In this document: positions 16,446 to 25,894 of the stretch, piece by piece
Layout: every line of letters begins with the position of its first letter
Position numbering within the stretch: the stretch's first letter is position 1
Assembly (NCBI RefSeq): GCF_023914155.1
Contig: NZ_JAMWYS010000036.1
Span: forward strand, 62,001-126,000
Origin: Solitalea agri
GTDB lineage: Bacteria > Bacteroidota > Bacteroidia > Sphingobacteriales > Sphingobacteriaceae
Length of the DNA: 64,000 nucleotides
Direction: 5' to 3'
Position numbers and translations under genes: made by a program
The notes under the pieces: generated by a model
Database searches by the model: none
Told to the model about the DNA's origin: nothing
What the model saw: only the letters and a program-made list of their open reading frames with translations

Positions 16446-18243
16446 TGATATCGCCCCTTAATGCGCGAAAACGTTTACGGGCTTCTAGTACATATAAGCT
16501 ACCCGGAAACTGTGTCAACAAACGCTCATAAAGCTCTTGGGCTTTGGGTTTATTATTAAGATGATGCTCGTTTAGGTCGGCCAACATAAATAGTGCATCA
16601 TCTCCCCAAATATCATAATTAAATCGTTCGATAATTTCGGTAAGTGTTTTCGCTGCTTCGCTATATAATCCTTTTTTGAGCGAAATGGTTGTTTCGGCCA
16701 TTAGAATATCATCTTCCAACGGATGTCCCGGATATTGAGCCTTTAGACTGTCGAGAGTAGCTCTGGCATCTGCCAATTGATTTTTAAAAATTTCAAGATC
16801 AGCATGAGCATACATTTTCAATGGTTTGTTGGTGCTGTCAGGGCCTGCATTATCACTTATCACCAATGAAAGGTTTAAGGCATCATTCGCAAAGAGCTGA
16901 GAGGTAGACGCCTTAAGAACATCCAGCTGTGCTTTCGCCCAGTCGAAATCACCATTCCAGAATGAAAGACGTGCTCCCCTGAACCGAGCTTCCTGTCCCA
17001 TTGGGTTATCTCTAAATGATTTATCAACTTGTCCATATAGCAAAGTTGCCTCCCATACATCTCCTGAGATAACATAGATGTCCCCTAAGTCAAGCTTGCA
17101 CTGTGCCTGAATGGAAAAAGAAATTCGGGGTGTTTTAATAGCATCTTCAAGTAAGGAAATGGCTTCATTAGTCTTGTGAAGATAATAGGCCTTTAAATGA
17201 GCCAGCTCCCGCACCATGTACAAGGTTTCATTTGTTTTGCCAAATTCGACGATTGCTTGTTCATAATCCTTCTCTAGCGAAAGTAGATCTTCCTGCGTAT
17301 AATTCCCGGCAATAATCTTTTTATTTTTTACACTGATGAAAGCCATTTTTGCTTCGCTGTAAAGTGGGCTTTTGGGGCTTAGTGAAATAATGCTTCCATA
17401 GGATTTAATAGCAATGTCATACTGTTCAGCATTCGCTGCTGATTCTCCAACAGTTAATATACGTTCACCATCCTCATTCAGGGCTTTATTAAAAACAATG
17501 GCTTTTTCTAAGGCCAAATTAAAGTTTTTTTGCTGTAGATAGGCCCATATCATCAAATCAGCCAATTCGGGGTTCTGGTTATCTTTGCTGATCCTTTTCT
17601 GCAAAATGGTTTGCAATGTTTCAAAATCTTTTTTTTCCTGTAAAGAACTTGAAAGAATACTTTTTGACTGACTTATAAAGGTTGGGTTTGCTGATAGTTG
17701 CAGTAAAGTTTCTTCAATAATAGCAGTTTTATCTTGCTTCAGATTATAAAGCCTTGTTAAATCATAGGTAAATAATGACTCATTGCCCATTACCTGCCGA
17801 CCTTTCTTAAAAGCCTGTATAGCAAAATCATATTCAGCAATTGAGTAAAACTTTTGTCCTGCTTCGCTAATGGTAAACATGTCAGGGCCAATGTCATTAA
17901 TGGCCTTGCTGAAAAACTCTTTAGATTTTGATGAATTTCCGCTTTGTTTATAAATGTTACCTAAATCTATTAGGTAACGCAAAACTTCAGGGTTCCTTTT
18001 TACCTGTTTAGCGCTGATTTTTTCAGCTTTATCAAACTGCTTTAGTTTTAACAAGCAGTTTATCAAATTGGTATAACTGCTTTCTGAACCAGTTTTTGTA
18101 TATACGTCTTCATACAAATCGGCTGCTTTCTGGTAATCGCCATTACGCAAAAAATCCTGTGCAAGCACTTCATCCATGTCCTTTTGTGCAAACGCTGTAA
18201 AAGGCAAAATGTTAAGCAGTAGGTAAATAACAAGTCGACGCAT
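16438..18243 (-). CDS. Secreted tetratricopeptide-repeat protein
   Basis: A 601-residue exported protein made mostly of TPR helices. The signal peptide is MRRLVIYLLLNILPFTAFAQ; the start is placed at ATG 18243 because the upstream extension to 18324 lacks any signal and overlaps the next gene. TPR-like motifs recur from about residue 30 (NGDYQKAADLYEDVY) to the end (NKPKAQELYERLLTQFPGS). Such proteins act as periplasmic scaffolds; no partner can be named. It is 52 bases downstream of the MoeA-like gene on the same strand. Confidence 0.82.
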   Translation of the reverse strand: MRRLVIYLLLNILPFTAFAQKDMDEVLAQDFLRNGDYQKAADLYEDVYTKTGSESSYTNLINCLLKLKQFDKAEKISAKQVKRNPEVLRYLIDLGNIYKQSGNSSKSKEFFSKAINDIGPDMFTISEAGQKFYSIAEYDFAIQAFKKGRQVMGNESLFTYDLTRLYNLKQDKTAIIEETLLQLSANPTFISQSKSILSSSLQEKKDFETLQTILQKRISKDNQNPELADLMIWAYLQQKNFNLALEKAIVFNKALNEDGERILTVGESAANAEQYDIAIKSYGSIISLSPKSPLYSEAKMAFISVKNKKIIAGNYTQEDLLSLEKDYEQAIVEFGKTNETLYMVRELAHLKAYYLHKTNEAISLLEDAIKTPRISFSIQAQCKLDLGDIYVISGDVWEATLLYGQVDKSFRDNPMGQEARFRGARLSFWNGDFDWAKAQLDVLKASTSQLFANDALNLSLVISDNAGPDSTNKPLKMYAHADLEIFKNQLADARATLDSLKAQYPGHPLEDDILMAETTISLKKGLYSEAAKTLTEIIERFNYDIWGDDALFMLADLNEHHLNNKPKAQELYERLLTQFPGSLYVLEARKRFRALRGDIIN

Positions 18244-18295
18244 CTCTGTAAAAATATTAAACAATCTTGCTATAAATTTCTGTTTCTGCAAATTA

Positions 18296-19195
18296 TCAAT
18301 TACCAATAAATGGTACGATTTCAACTTGAGATCCCTTTACAACATTGCTATGAGGATGAATGCGAACGTAGCAGTTCGCGTTGGCATAATCGGTCAGAAT
18401 TATTTCATCAACTTTCTGTTGAAAGTTAACAATTACCTCTTTGTCAAAAACTGAAAAACGGCCGATAGAAAAATGAGTGTGAGCAGTTTTATTCTCATAG
18501 TTACTGGCAGAGGTAGCCTTTATTAACTGAAAAGGTTTTCCCAAAGCTTTTAATACTGCAGCTCTGCCATAAATTTCGGCCGAAAGAAGAGCACCGGTTT
18601 GCTCTTCAGGTAAAAAGAAGACAACTTTATGCTCATCAAAGCCAATAAGAGTTTTTTCTCCCGGAGTTTGACTGATCCTGTTAACAAGGAATTTTATCCC
18701 AAACTGCTCGAACTTAGGGGCAAGCTGATGATGGTCGTAGCCGGTTAACATAATTATATCCGACCGATCGATCAAAGTTTTGATTTGTAAATCAACATCA
18801 GGGTTTTCCATTATTAACATAGGTTCCATAATGGTATTTACCCCGTTGAAATCTTTAATTAAACTTTTTATTATTGGAGAAATTATTGGCTTAATAGGAT
18901 ATAATTGGGTATAAACAGGTTGAATGCAAACTTCAATGGCTTTGTATACATTTAGCTGCTCAATATCCAATTTATGTAAAATGCCTAGTTCGTAGGCTCT
19001 TAATAAAGTGCCGCGCTTAAGGGTTGTTTCGTAGGTAGCGAAATTTGTATGGTTATATATATTTTGCTTTTCAGGTAACAAAAGATCTTCGGCCAAAAAC
19101 ATGTTCAATGCATCGGCTAAATCAACCCGAACAATTCGTTTAGAAGGAGAGAATTGTTGTTGAATAGAAAATAAAACTTCTTCTACTGTGGTCAA
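18296..19195 (-). CDS. Shortened, diverged MoeA-like protein
   Basis: A 299-residue protein with the layout of molybdopterin molybdotransferase MoeA but clearly altered. The N-terminus (TTVEEVLFSIQQ, then LADALNMFLAEDLL) and the segment GTLLRAYELGIL are MoeA-like, as is the C-terminal stretch with an NCYVRIHPHSNVVKGSQVEI barrel. The family's SGGxSxG motif reads LTGYDHHQ here, and the LPGNPVS motif reads LPEEQTGA. About 100 residues are missing compared with ~400 for true MoeA, mostly from the N-terminal and inserted domain. Catalysis is doubtful. The start codon is TTG. Confidence 0.7.
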   Translation of the reverse strand: MTTVEEVLFSIQQQFSPSKRIVRVDLADALNMFLAEDLLLPEKQNIYNHTNFATYETTLKRGTLLRAYELGILHKLDIEQLNVYKAIEVCIQPVYTQLYPIKPIISPIIKSLIKDFNGVNTIMEPMLIMENPDVDLQIKTLIDRSDIIMLTGYDHHQLAPKFEQFGIKFLVNRISQTPGEKTLIGFDEHKVVFFLPEEQTGALLSAEIYGRAAVLKALGKPFQLIKATSASNYENKTAHTHFSIGRFSVFDKEVIVNFQQKVDEIILTDYANANCYVRIHPHSNVVKGSQVEIVPFIGN

Positions 19196-19279
19196 GACTG
19201 GGACAAATTAAATATTTACGAGTTTATATCGTTTCCTTGTTACAGAGGCTATAAAGTCGTAATAATGTTGATTTTTAGG

Positions 19280-19324
19280 GGTAAAATTGTTGTTACAGCC
19301 CGTTTTGGGGCTTTCAATTTTACC
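19280..19324 (+). promoter_or_regulatory. Two-level stem-loop in the leader of the S9-like lipoprotein gene
   Basis: GGTAAAATTG (19280-19289) pairs perfectly with CAATTTTACC (19315-19324), and inside it AGCCC (19297-19301) pairs with GGGCT (19308-19312). The structure ends 51 bases before the start of the lipoprotein gene and is followed by TATTTTT. It lies in a divergent intergenic region, where a terminator is not needed, so a leader-RNA role is possible. Confidence 0.45.
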
Positions 19325-19375
19325 TATTTTTAACACGGTTTAGCAAAAATAGAATAAAAAGGGGATATAAACTTT

Positions 19376-21262
19376 ATGAAGGTATTTTTTAAATGCGCAT
19401 TGTTTTTACTGATGGGAGCGCTGAGTGCATGTGATAAAAAAACAGCAGTAAGGGAGATACCTATTGCCGATTTCTTCAAAAATCCTGAGCGAACCTTCTT
19501 TCGTCTTTCACCTGATGGTGAATACATCGCATTTCTCCAGCCCTATAAAGACCGCTTGAATCTGTTTGTGCAGAAACTTAATACCAATGAAATAACCCAG
19601 GTAACTTCTGAAAGTGAAAATGCGATATTAAAATATTGGTGGGGCGGTAATAATCAGCTTATTTACTTGAAGGATAACAATGGTGACGAGCGTTATCACC
19701 TATATGCAGTTCGTAAAGACGGCTCCAATAATCAGGATATTACCCCTTATCCAGATGTTTCAGTCCGCTTGATTGATGTTACTAATGACGGGAATATATT
19801 GTTGCTGTTAAATAAACTTGATCCGAAACGGTTTGATGCCTATCGTATGAATTTGGAGTCGGGTGAGTTGACAATGATTGCCGAAAACCCCGGGAATATT
19901 AATTACTGGATGGCCGATCATGATGGAAAGCTTTTGTTAGCAGTAGAAACGGATGGGGTGAATGATCGGGTACTATATCGTCCGGATGAAAATAAGCCGT
20001 TTAGGGTTGTTAGAAGTGTACCGTTTAATGAGAGTTTAGAGCCACAATGCTTTTCATTTGATAGCAATAAAAGCATTTACGCTCTGTCAAATATTGGGCG
20101 AGATAAAATGGCCCTTGTTGAACTCGATCTTGAAACAGGTAAGGAAATCAGAACGGTTTATGAAAACAAAGATGTAGATGTTGCTGAAATTGGTTATTCA
20201 AAACAGCTGAGAAAAATTCTTTGGGCTGGGTATACAACCTGGAAATATGAGGTGCATTTTTTGGATGAGCCTTCGGCTTGTTTCTATAATAATATCTCCA
20301 AAAAATTACCGGGTAAAGATCTATGGATAACCGGAATGGATAAAAAAGAGGAGAAATTTTTGGTCAGAACCTATAGTGACAAAAATCCGGGTACGTATTA
20401 TTTATACGAAATCAATTCTGATAAGTTAAGTAAGCTGAGTGATATTTCGCCATGGATTAAAGAAGAAGAAATGGCCAAGATGGAACCTGTTTCGTACCGT
20501 TCAAGAGATGGTTTAACAATTCACGGGTATTTAACTTTGCCAAGAGATAAAGAGCCAAAAATGTTGCCAGTAATTATTATGCCTCATGGTGGTTCAAGCC
20601 CCTGGACCAGGAATAAATGGGGTTATAATGCAGAGGTTCAGTTTTTAGCAAACCGTGGGTATGCTGTTTTGCAAATGAACTATCGTGGATCTACAGGTTA
20701 TGGGAAAGCATTTTATCAGGCCTCTTTTAAAGAATGGGGAGGCAAAATGCAAGACGATATTACCGATGGAGCAAAATGGTTAATAGAGAAAGGTATTGCT
20801 GATTCGAACCGTATTGCCATTTATGGAAATGGTTTTGGAGGATATTCGGCATTGGTTGGTTGCATTAAAAACCCTGAATTATATAAATGCGGAGTTTCTT
20901 ATTGTGGCATTATCAACCTGTTTACTTATCTGAAAGATATCCCGCCGTACTATAAATCAATGCAGGGTATGTATTATGAACTTGTAGGTAATCCTGAAAC
21001 TGATGCAGATATTTTACGCGAGGTGTCTCCAATTTTTCATGCTGAAAAAATTAAGGTTCCGTTTCTGGTAGCTCAGGGAGCCAAAGATCCTCGGGTAAAT
21101 GTTCAGGAAACCAGCCAATTGGTAAAAACATTGCAAAAGCAGGAGATAGACGTAAAATATATTCTTAAGCAGAACGAGGGAACATATTTTATGAAACAAG
21201 AAAACCGCATTGAGTTTTATAAAACGATGGAGCAGTTTTTTAATGATAATTTAAAGAAATAG
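19376..21262 (+). CDS. S9 prolyl-oligopeptidase-like lipoprotein lacking catalytic Ser and His
   Basis: A 628-residue lipoprotein (signal ends LSAC) with the S9 architecture: a seven-blade-type propeller over residues ~35-360 and an alpha/beta-hydrolase domain from ~375. In active family members the nucleophile motif is GxSxGG. Here it reads GNGFGG, with Gly486 where Ser should be. The Asp is kept (Asp571 in GAKDPRV), but the His of the NEGHGF motif is replaced by Thr603 (NEGTYF). The flanking residues (KQENRIEFY) are intact, so these are substitutions, not frame errors. It is probably a non-catalytic binding protein. A sensor kinase gene follows after 12 bases. Confidence 0.88.
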   Translation: MKVFFKCALFLLMGALSACDKKTAVREIPIADFFKNPERTFFRLSPDGEYIAFLQPYKDRLNLFVQKLNTNEITQVTSESENAILKYWWGGNNQLIYLKDNNGDERYHLYAVRKDGSNNQDITPYPDVSVRLIDVTNDGNILLLLNKLDPKRFDAYRMNLESGELTMIAENPGNINYWMADHDGKLLLAVETDGVNDRVLYRPDENKPFRVVRSVPFNESLEPQCFSFDSNKSIYALSNIGRDKMALVELDLETGKEIRTVYENKDVDVAEIGYSKQLRKILWAGYTTWKYEVHFLDEPSACFYNNISKKLPGKDLWITGMDKKEEKFLVRTYSDKNPGTYYLYEINSDKLSKLSDISPWIKEEEMAKMEPVSYRSRDGLTIHGYLTLPRDKEPKMLPVIIMPHGGSSPWTRNKWGYNAEVQFLANRGYAVLQMNYRGSTGYGKAFYQASFKEWGGKMQDDITDGAKWLIEKGIADSNRIAIYGNGFGGYSALVGCIKNPELYKCGVSYCGIINLFTYLKDIPPYYKSMQGMYYELVGNPETDADILREVSPIFHAEKIKVPFLVAQGAKDPRVNVQETSQLVKTLQKQEIDVKYILKQNEGTYFMKQENRIEFYKTMEQFFNDNLKK

Positions 21263-21274
21263 GAATTACGGACG

Positions 21275-22966
21275 TTGGAAGCTAGAAATCAACACAAAAG
21301 TACATATCGTCAAAATCTGGTGCTAATTACCAGTTTTTTTATTCTTATTTCTCTTTCTTTTATACTGGCTCTATTTTTATCGTATAAATTCACCCAAAAG
21401 TTTGTTGAAGGGCAATTTGATAGCGATAAGGCGAAAGTGCTCGATAAAACCATTGAACCTTATAATGATTTCTTAAATAATGAAGTTCCTAAGTTTTCAT
21501 TGTATCAAGGCTTTTTGGATTCAGCCTCCGTTTATAAAATTTCCCGAAATCTATTGCGAAATTACCCTTTCATGCAGACGATGGTTTTTTACGATCTGGA
21601 AATTAGTAATCATCGTATCACCACTGGATTAACCAAAGATCATTTTTCGGCGGAGTTTAAATCAATCTATCAGTTTGAACGCAATAAAAAACCCGAGTTG
21701 CTTTATAGCAGAAAAGACGGGGTGTTTAATTATCCAACCATTGTTGAAACCGACTTTAGCAGCGCGCTATTAAAATTTGTTTCTTACGTTGAACAGGTTG
21801 ATACCAACCGTATTCCGGATAATAGTCAGATCTTTAATAACTTTTATACCATTAGCGATAACAAGGTAAGTTTCCTTAATGTGCCCAGAAGGCAAGAAAT
21901 CAGGATCTACAAAGAGTTTTTTAATACCACAGAACAGGCTCAGGCTCCCTCGGCTCTTTATGAACAAGATCTGGTGGTATTTCATCTCGACCCTACCAGG
22001 CTTAAGATCGAAAACGTAAACCCACAGCTTTATCAGCATATAATGATCAAGTCGTTTATGTTCGACTCATTAAGTACTGATCAACGGCATTATTATACTA
22101 CTGGAATTTCGTTGCCGGGAGCGTTTTCAGATTACCAACTTTATTTTATTTCTACTAAGGATCATTTAAGTAAAGAGATCTATCGGATATTTACTCCGCT
22201 TGCAATAGGTTTTATTATCGTTTACCTTTTGGTATTGTTCATTGCCTATCTGATTTTTCGTAACCTGAACATTAATCAGAAGCTCTTTAAGTTACAGTAC
22301 GATTTTATTAATAACCTTACGCATGAGTTTAAAACTCCCGTAAGTGTGATAAAAATAGCGGGAGATAATATTAGGAGCAGTGATGATTTAACACAGCGCG
22401 AACGATTAAACTATGGGCGGATATTAAACGAAGAGGCTGATAAGCTAAATGATTTAATGACTAAGTTGCTTTCATTTACACAGCTTGAAAACAAATCTAT
22501 TAAGTTAAAGTACTCTAATGTAAACCTTGGAGTTTTTTGTCAAAACTTAGTTGATGCTTATCATATTAAATACCCCGATTTTAACATTGAATACAGAATT
22601 GAAGATACTGAAGTATTTGAAACTGATGCAGTTTTACTCAATAGTGTGTTTACCAATATGATGGACAATGCCTATAAATATTCTTATCCGGGTAATAAAT
22701 ACCTAAATATTAATATTAAAAGGCAGCGTAAGCACTTGATCTTAAGATTTACTGATCAGGGTATTGGAATTGAGAAGCAGGAACTTGAAAACATATTTAA
22801 AAAGTTTTACAAAGTAGAGAACGAGTTTAACCGTCATGGAAGTGTAGGCATAGGTCTGGCGTTTTGCAAAGAAATAGTTAACTTCATGAATGGAGAGATT
22901 AGTGTGAAGAGCAAACCCGGTAAAGGATCGGAGTTTAAAATTATTTTACCTTTTAAAAAGAACTGA
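21275..22966 (+). CDS. Membrane sensor histidine kinase
   Basis: A 563-residue two-component sensor. There is an N-terminal membrane helix (about residues 15-37), a ~265-residue extracytoplasmic sensor region, a second helix (~306-326) and then, with no clear HAMP domain, the kinase core. The phospho-acceptor is His350 in NLTHEFKTP; the N-box NMMDNAYKY, G1 box TDQGIGI and G2 box GSVGIGLAF are intact. The start is TTG 21275; no upstream ATG is available. It forms an operon with the response regulator 24 bases downstream and probably with the S9-like lipoprotein upstream. Confidence 0.92.
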   Translation: MEARNQHKSTYRQNLVLITSFFILISLSFILALFLSYKFTQKFVEGQFDSDKAKVLDKTIEPYNDFLNNEVPKFSLYQGFLDSASVYKISRNLLRNYPFMQTMVFYDLEISNHRITTGLTKDHFSAEFKSIYQFERNKKPELLYSRKDGVFNYPTIVETDFSSALLKFVSYVEQVDTNRIPDNSQIFNNFYTISDNKVSFLNVPRRQEIRIYKEFFNTTEQAQAPSALYEQDLVVFHLDPTRLKIENVNPQLYQHIMIKSFMFDSLSTDQRHYYTTGISLPGAFSDYQLYFISTKDHLSKEIYRIFTPLAIGFIIVYLLVLFIAYLIFRNLNINQKLFKLQYDFINNLTHEFKTPVSVIKIAGDNIRSSDDLTQRERLNYGRILNEEADKLNDLMTKLLSFTQLENKSIKLKYSNVNLGVFCQNLVDAYHIKYPDFNIEYRIEDTEVFETDAVLLNSVFTNMMDNAYKYSYPGNKYLNINIKRQRKHLILRFTDQGIGIEKQELENIFKKFYKVENEFNRHGSVGIGLAFCKEIVNFMNGEISVKSKPGKGSEFKIILPFKKN

Positions 22967-22990
22967 ACATAATACAATACAGTTAAGTCT

Positions 22991-23686
22991 ATGGAAAAGA
23001 AAAAAATAAAAGTAGCTGTTGTTGAAGATGACGAAAATCTTCGTTTTTTGGTCGCCAGCAGGTTAGAGAAAGAAGGATATACAGTTTTTGAAGCGGCTAA
23101 TGGTCCCGATGGCGAAACATTAATATTAAGAGAAGAGCCAGAAGTAGTATTACTCGATTGGATGTTGCCTGGTAAGCAAGGTTCGGCAGTTTGTTCATCA
23201 TTGCGTCATCAAAATTTTGAAAACCTGATCATCATGATGACGGCCAAAGCACAGGATGTTGATAAGATTGATGCATACAATTTTGGGGTTTCTGATTACA
23301 TCACTAAACCATTCAATATGGACGTATTGGTGGCCCTTCTTGATAATAAAGTGAAATTTATTTTAACGCATGATAAAAGCGAAGTGCATAAATTTCATAA
23401 TATGGAGCATCACCCAAGTATTCACTCGCTTGTTACCGCCGATGGTAAGAAAATTGAGCTTACAATTTTGGAGAACCGGATTCTGCTCTATTTCTTGAAA
23501 AACCCGAATAAGGTAATCAATCGTGATGAACTGATGCAAGTAGTTTGGGGTTATAATTCCGACGTGAATACACGCACGCTCGACATGCATATCGTTCGCT
23601 TACGGAAAAAGATAGAAGACAATCCTGAAAATCCTCAACTGCTGCAAACAGTACGTGGCATAGGATATAAGTTTAATATTGATTAA
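22991..23686 (+). CDS. OmpR-family response regulator
   Basis: A 231-residue transcription regulator with a receiver domain and a winged-helix DNA-binding domain. Phosphorylation site Asp56 lies in VLLDWMLPG, with the acidic pair EDDEN near the N-terminus and the conserved Lys in YITKPFN. The C-terminal domain has RDELMQVVWG and TRTLDMHIVRLRKKI, typical of OmpR/PhoB. It is the partner of the kinase just upstream; a strong terminator follows the stop. Target genes cannot be read from the sequence. Confidence 0.95.
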   Translation: MEKKKIKVAVVEDDENLRFLVASRLEKEGYTVFEAANGPDGETLILREEPEVVLLDWMLPGKQGSAVCSSLRHQNFENLIIMMTAKAQDVDKIDAYNFGVSDYITKPFNMDVLVALLDNKVKFILTHDKSEVHKFHNMEHHPSIHSLVTADGKKIELTILENRILLYFLKNPNKVINRDELMQVVWGYNSDVNTRTLDMHIVRLRKKIEDNPENPQLLQTVRGIGYKFNID

Positions 23687-23688
23687 GC

Positions 23689-23716
23689 AAAACCCGGTTT
23701 AATAGCCGGGTTTTTT
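23689..23716 (+). terminator. Rho-independent terminator after the response regulator
   Basis: AAAACCCGG (23689-23697) pairs with CCGGGTTTT (23706-23714) and runs directly into a T-tract. It closes the lipoprotein-kinase-regulator operon. Confidence 0.9.
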
Positions 23717-23851
23717 GTTTTGAGTAGTAGATCTACGTTTTTTACATTAATTCTTTATCAGTATCTTGCGGCCCTATCGAACATCGCTCTATATACGTTT
23801 GAATGCAATTTTTTAAAAATAATCCCGGATTACTCTAAAACTACTCTATTA

Positions 23852-25891
23852 ATGAACTGTTCAAGAACTCATTTAGGAATGTTCCTAACATTCTTATTGT
23901 TCCCCCTTGCTATTTTAGCTCAAAAACCAACAATTAAATACGGTAAAGTTAGCATGGAGGAATTAACCATGCCAGTGTATTCAAAAGACTCAAGCGCAAA
24001 TGCCGTTGTGTTAGCAGATATTGGAAACACCTATTTCTCATTTACCAATAATGAGTTTGAGGTGGTGCACGAGCGTCATTGCCGCATTAAAATTTTTAAT
24101 AAAGCGGCATTGGATGCGGCCGAAATCATAATTCCGTACTATAGTGGCGTAAATACTAAAGAGAAAATCACTCAACTTAAAGGAGCTACTTATCTATTGG
24201 AAAATGGTAAAATATCGGAATATAAGCTCGATAGCAAAGCCATTTTTGATGAGCTCGTTACCGGGAACTACCGTCAGCGTAAACTTACATTACCAAATGT
24301 GAAAGAAGGTGCTGTTATTGAGTTCGTTTATACTATTCGTTCCGATTCCTATACATTTTTCAAGGAGTGGGAATTTCAGACCGACTATCCGGTAATTTGG
24401 AGTGAGTATACGGGTAAAATCCCTGAGTACTTTTACTACAAGTTAGAAACCCAAGGCTACAATTCTTTTTTTATAAACGAAAAGAAAGAAGCAATGGATC
24501 AGTTTGTAATTACATGGAAAGGGGAATACAATGGGAACAACTATACAAATGTTCGTAGTCAGGGTGGTTCTGAAGCCGTAAGTGCTAAGTCAACCATTTA
24601 TCATTGGGCAATGAAAGATGTACCGGCGTTTGAAGATGATAAGTACATTACAACTGCCAATGATTATATCTCAAAAATTAAATTTCAATTACAGGGAGTT
24701 CAATATCCGCAGTCTGCTTATAGAGGTGTGCTGAATACCTGGGAGAAAGTAACGGAAGCTATTTATGCTTCGGATGGCTTTGCAAGCTCCATGAACCGTA
24801 CTGGTTTTCTAAAAGATCAGATAAAGCAGCTATCAGATAGATATACCGATCCGGTAAGTAAATCATTTGCTATTACTTCATTTTTAAAGAAAAATGTAAA
24901 ATGGAATGGCGATAACAGTATGTGGGCAGCACAAACTCCTAAAACTGTTTTTGAGAAGAAAAGCGGGAACTCGGCAGATATTAATTTATTATTGGTGGGC
25001 ATGCTAAGAGAGGCCGGACTTGCAGCCAATCCGGTATTGGTAAGTACCCGTAAACACGGCCGCGTAAATGAGTATTATCCAATGATTGATAATTTCAATT
25101 ATGTTATTGCTTCGGTTAGGTTAGACAGCACTGATTTACTTTTGGATGCTACTGATCCTTTTAGGCCTGCCTATTTATTGCCTGAGCGCTGCTTAAATGG
25201 CAAAGGCCGATTAATAGACGAAAAGGGTGTTGGTAGATGGCTTGCTCTGGAAGACGATCAGGTTAGGGCGAAAAAGGCAATTACCGTAAATATCTCTATT
25301 AAAGAAGGTAAGTTAAATGGTACTGCATTGGTATACGATAAGGATTATGCTGCAGCAAATACTCGGTCTCAACTGGCTGAAGCCACCTCAAAAGATGAAT
25401 ATATAAAAGAGAAATATAAGTCAGCAGGGCTGTCAATCACCAATTTTAGTTTAGAGAATACCGATAGAGTCGATACCGCTATGGTTACTAAATTGTCATT
25501 TGAGTTTGAAGAGGAAGTATCGAATGGTATACTTTACCTCAATCCGATTCTGTTTAGCACTTTTGAGGGTAATGCCTTTAAGGCCAAGCAACGTACCTAT
25601 CCGGTTAACTATCCTACTTTATATGATATTGTAATGCTTTCAACGGTTACTATACCTCCGGGTTATACCGTGGAGGAGTTGCCAAAGTCAACTAAGTATA
25701 CCCTTTCTGAGGATGGAGCCAAGTTTTCTTATTTAATTGGCCAGGTAGATGATAAGATTCAAGTGCGGTCAGTGATCAGTTTTAATAAAACCACATTTTT
25801 AGCTGATGAATACGAAGGGCTAAAAAACTTTTACGCAGCTCTTGCTGCTAAACTGGCAGAACAAATTGTGTTGAAAAAGGTAAGTCAATAA
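23852..25891 (+). CDS. DUF3857 transglutaminase-like protein without catalytic Cys
   Basis: A 679-residue exported protein with a signal peptide (cleavage near LAQ), a DUF3857 domain over roughly residues 40-230 and a transglutaminase-like domain around 330-450. At the position of the catalytic Cys the sequence reads GNSADIN (Ser374), and the usual His region reads NFNYVIA, so it should be inactive as a transglutaminase. A C-terminal beta-rich domain follows. The start is ATG 23852, which gives a good signal peptide; the frame extends further upstream but without one. It is 3 bases from a second DUF3857 gene that keeps the Cys. Confidence 0.85.
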   Translation: MNCSRTHLGMFLTFLLFPLAILAQKPTIKYGKVSMEELTMPVYSKDSSANAVVLADIGNTYFSFTNNEFEVVHERHCRIKIFNKAALDAAEIIIPYYSGVNTKEKITQLKGATYLLENGKISEYKLDSKAIFDELVTGNYRQRKLTLPNVKEGAVIEFVYTIRSDSYTFFKEWEFQTDYPVIWSEYTGKIPEYFYYKLETQGYNSFFINEKKEAMDQFVITWKGEYNGNNYTNVRSQGGSEAVSAKSTIYHWAMKDVPAFEDDKYITTANDYISKIKFQLQGVQYPQSAYRGVLNTWEKVTEAIYASDGFASSMNRTGFLKDQIKQLSDRYTDPVSKSFAITSFLKKNVKWNGDNSMWAAQTPKTVFEKKSGNSADINLLLVGMLREAGLAANPVLVSTRKHGRVNEYYPMIDNFNYVIASVRLDSTDLLLDATDPFRPAYLLPERCLNGKGRLIDEKGVGRWLALEDDQVRAKKAITVNISIKEGKLNGTALVYDKDYAAANTRSQLAEATSKDEYIKEKYKSAGLSITNFSLENTDRVDTAMVTKLSFEFEEEVSNGILYLNPILFSTFEGNAFKAKQRTYPVNYPTLYDIVMLSTVTIPPGYTVEELPKSTKYTLSEDGAKFSYLIGQVDDKIQVRSVISFNKTTFLADEYEGLKNFYAALAAKLAEQIVLKKVSQ

Positions 25892-25894
25892 GTT

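Noticed and set aside
19376-21262. Loss of the catalytic Ser and His as a frameshift artefact
   Set aside because: The frame and the residues around both positions remain in register with the S9 family, so they are true substitutions.
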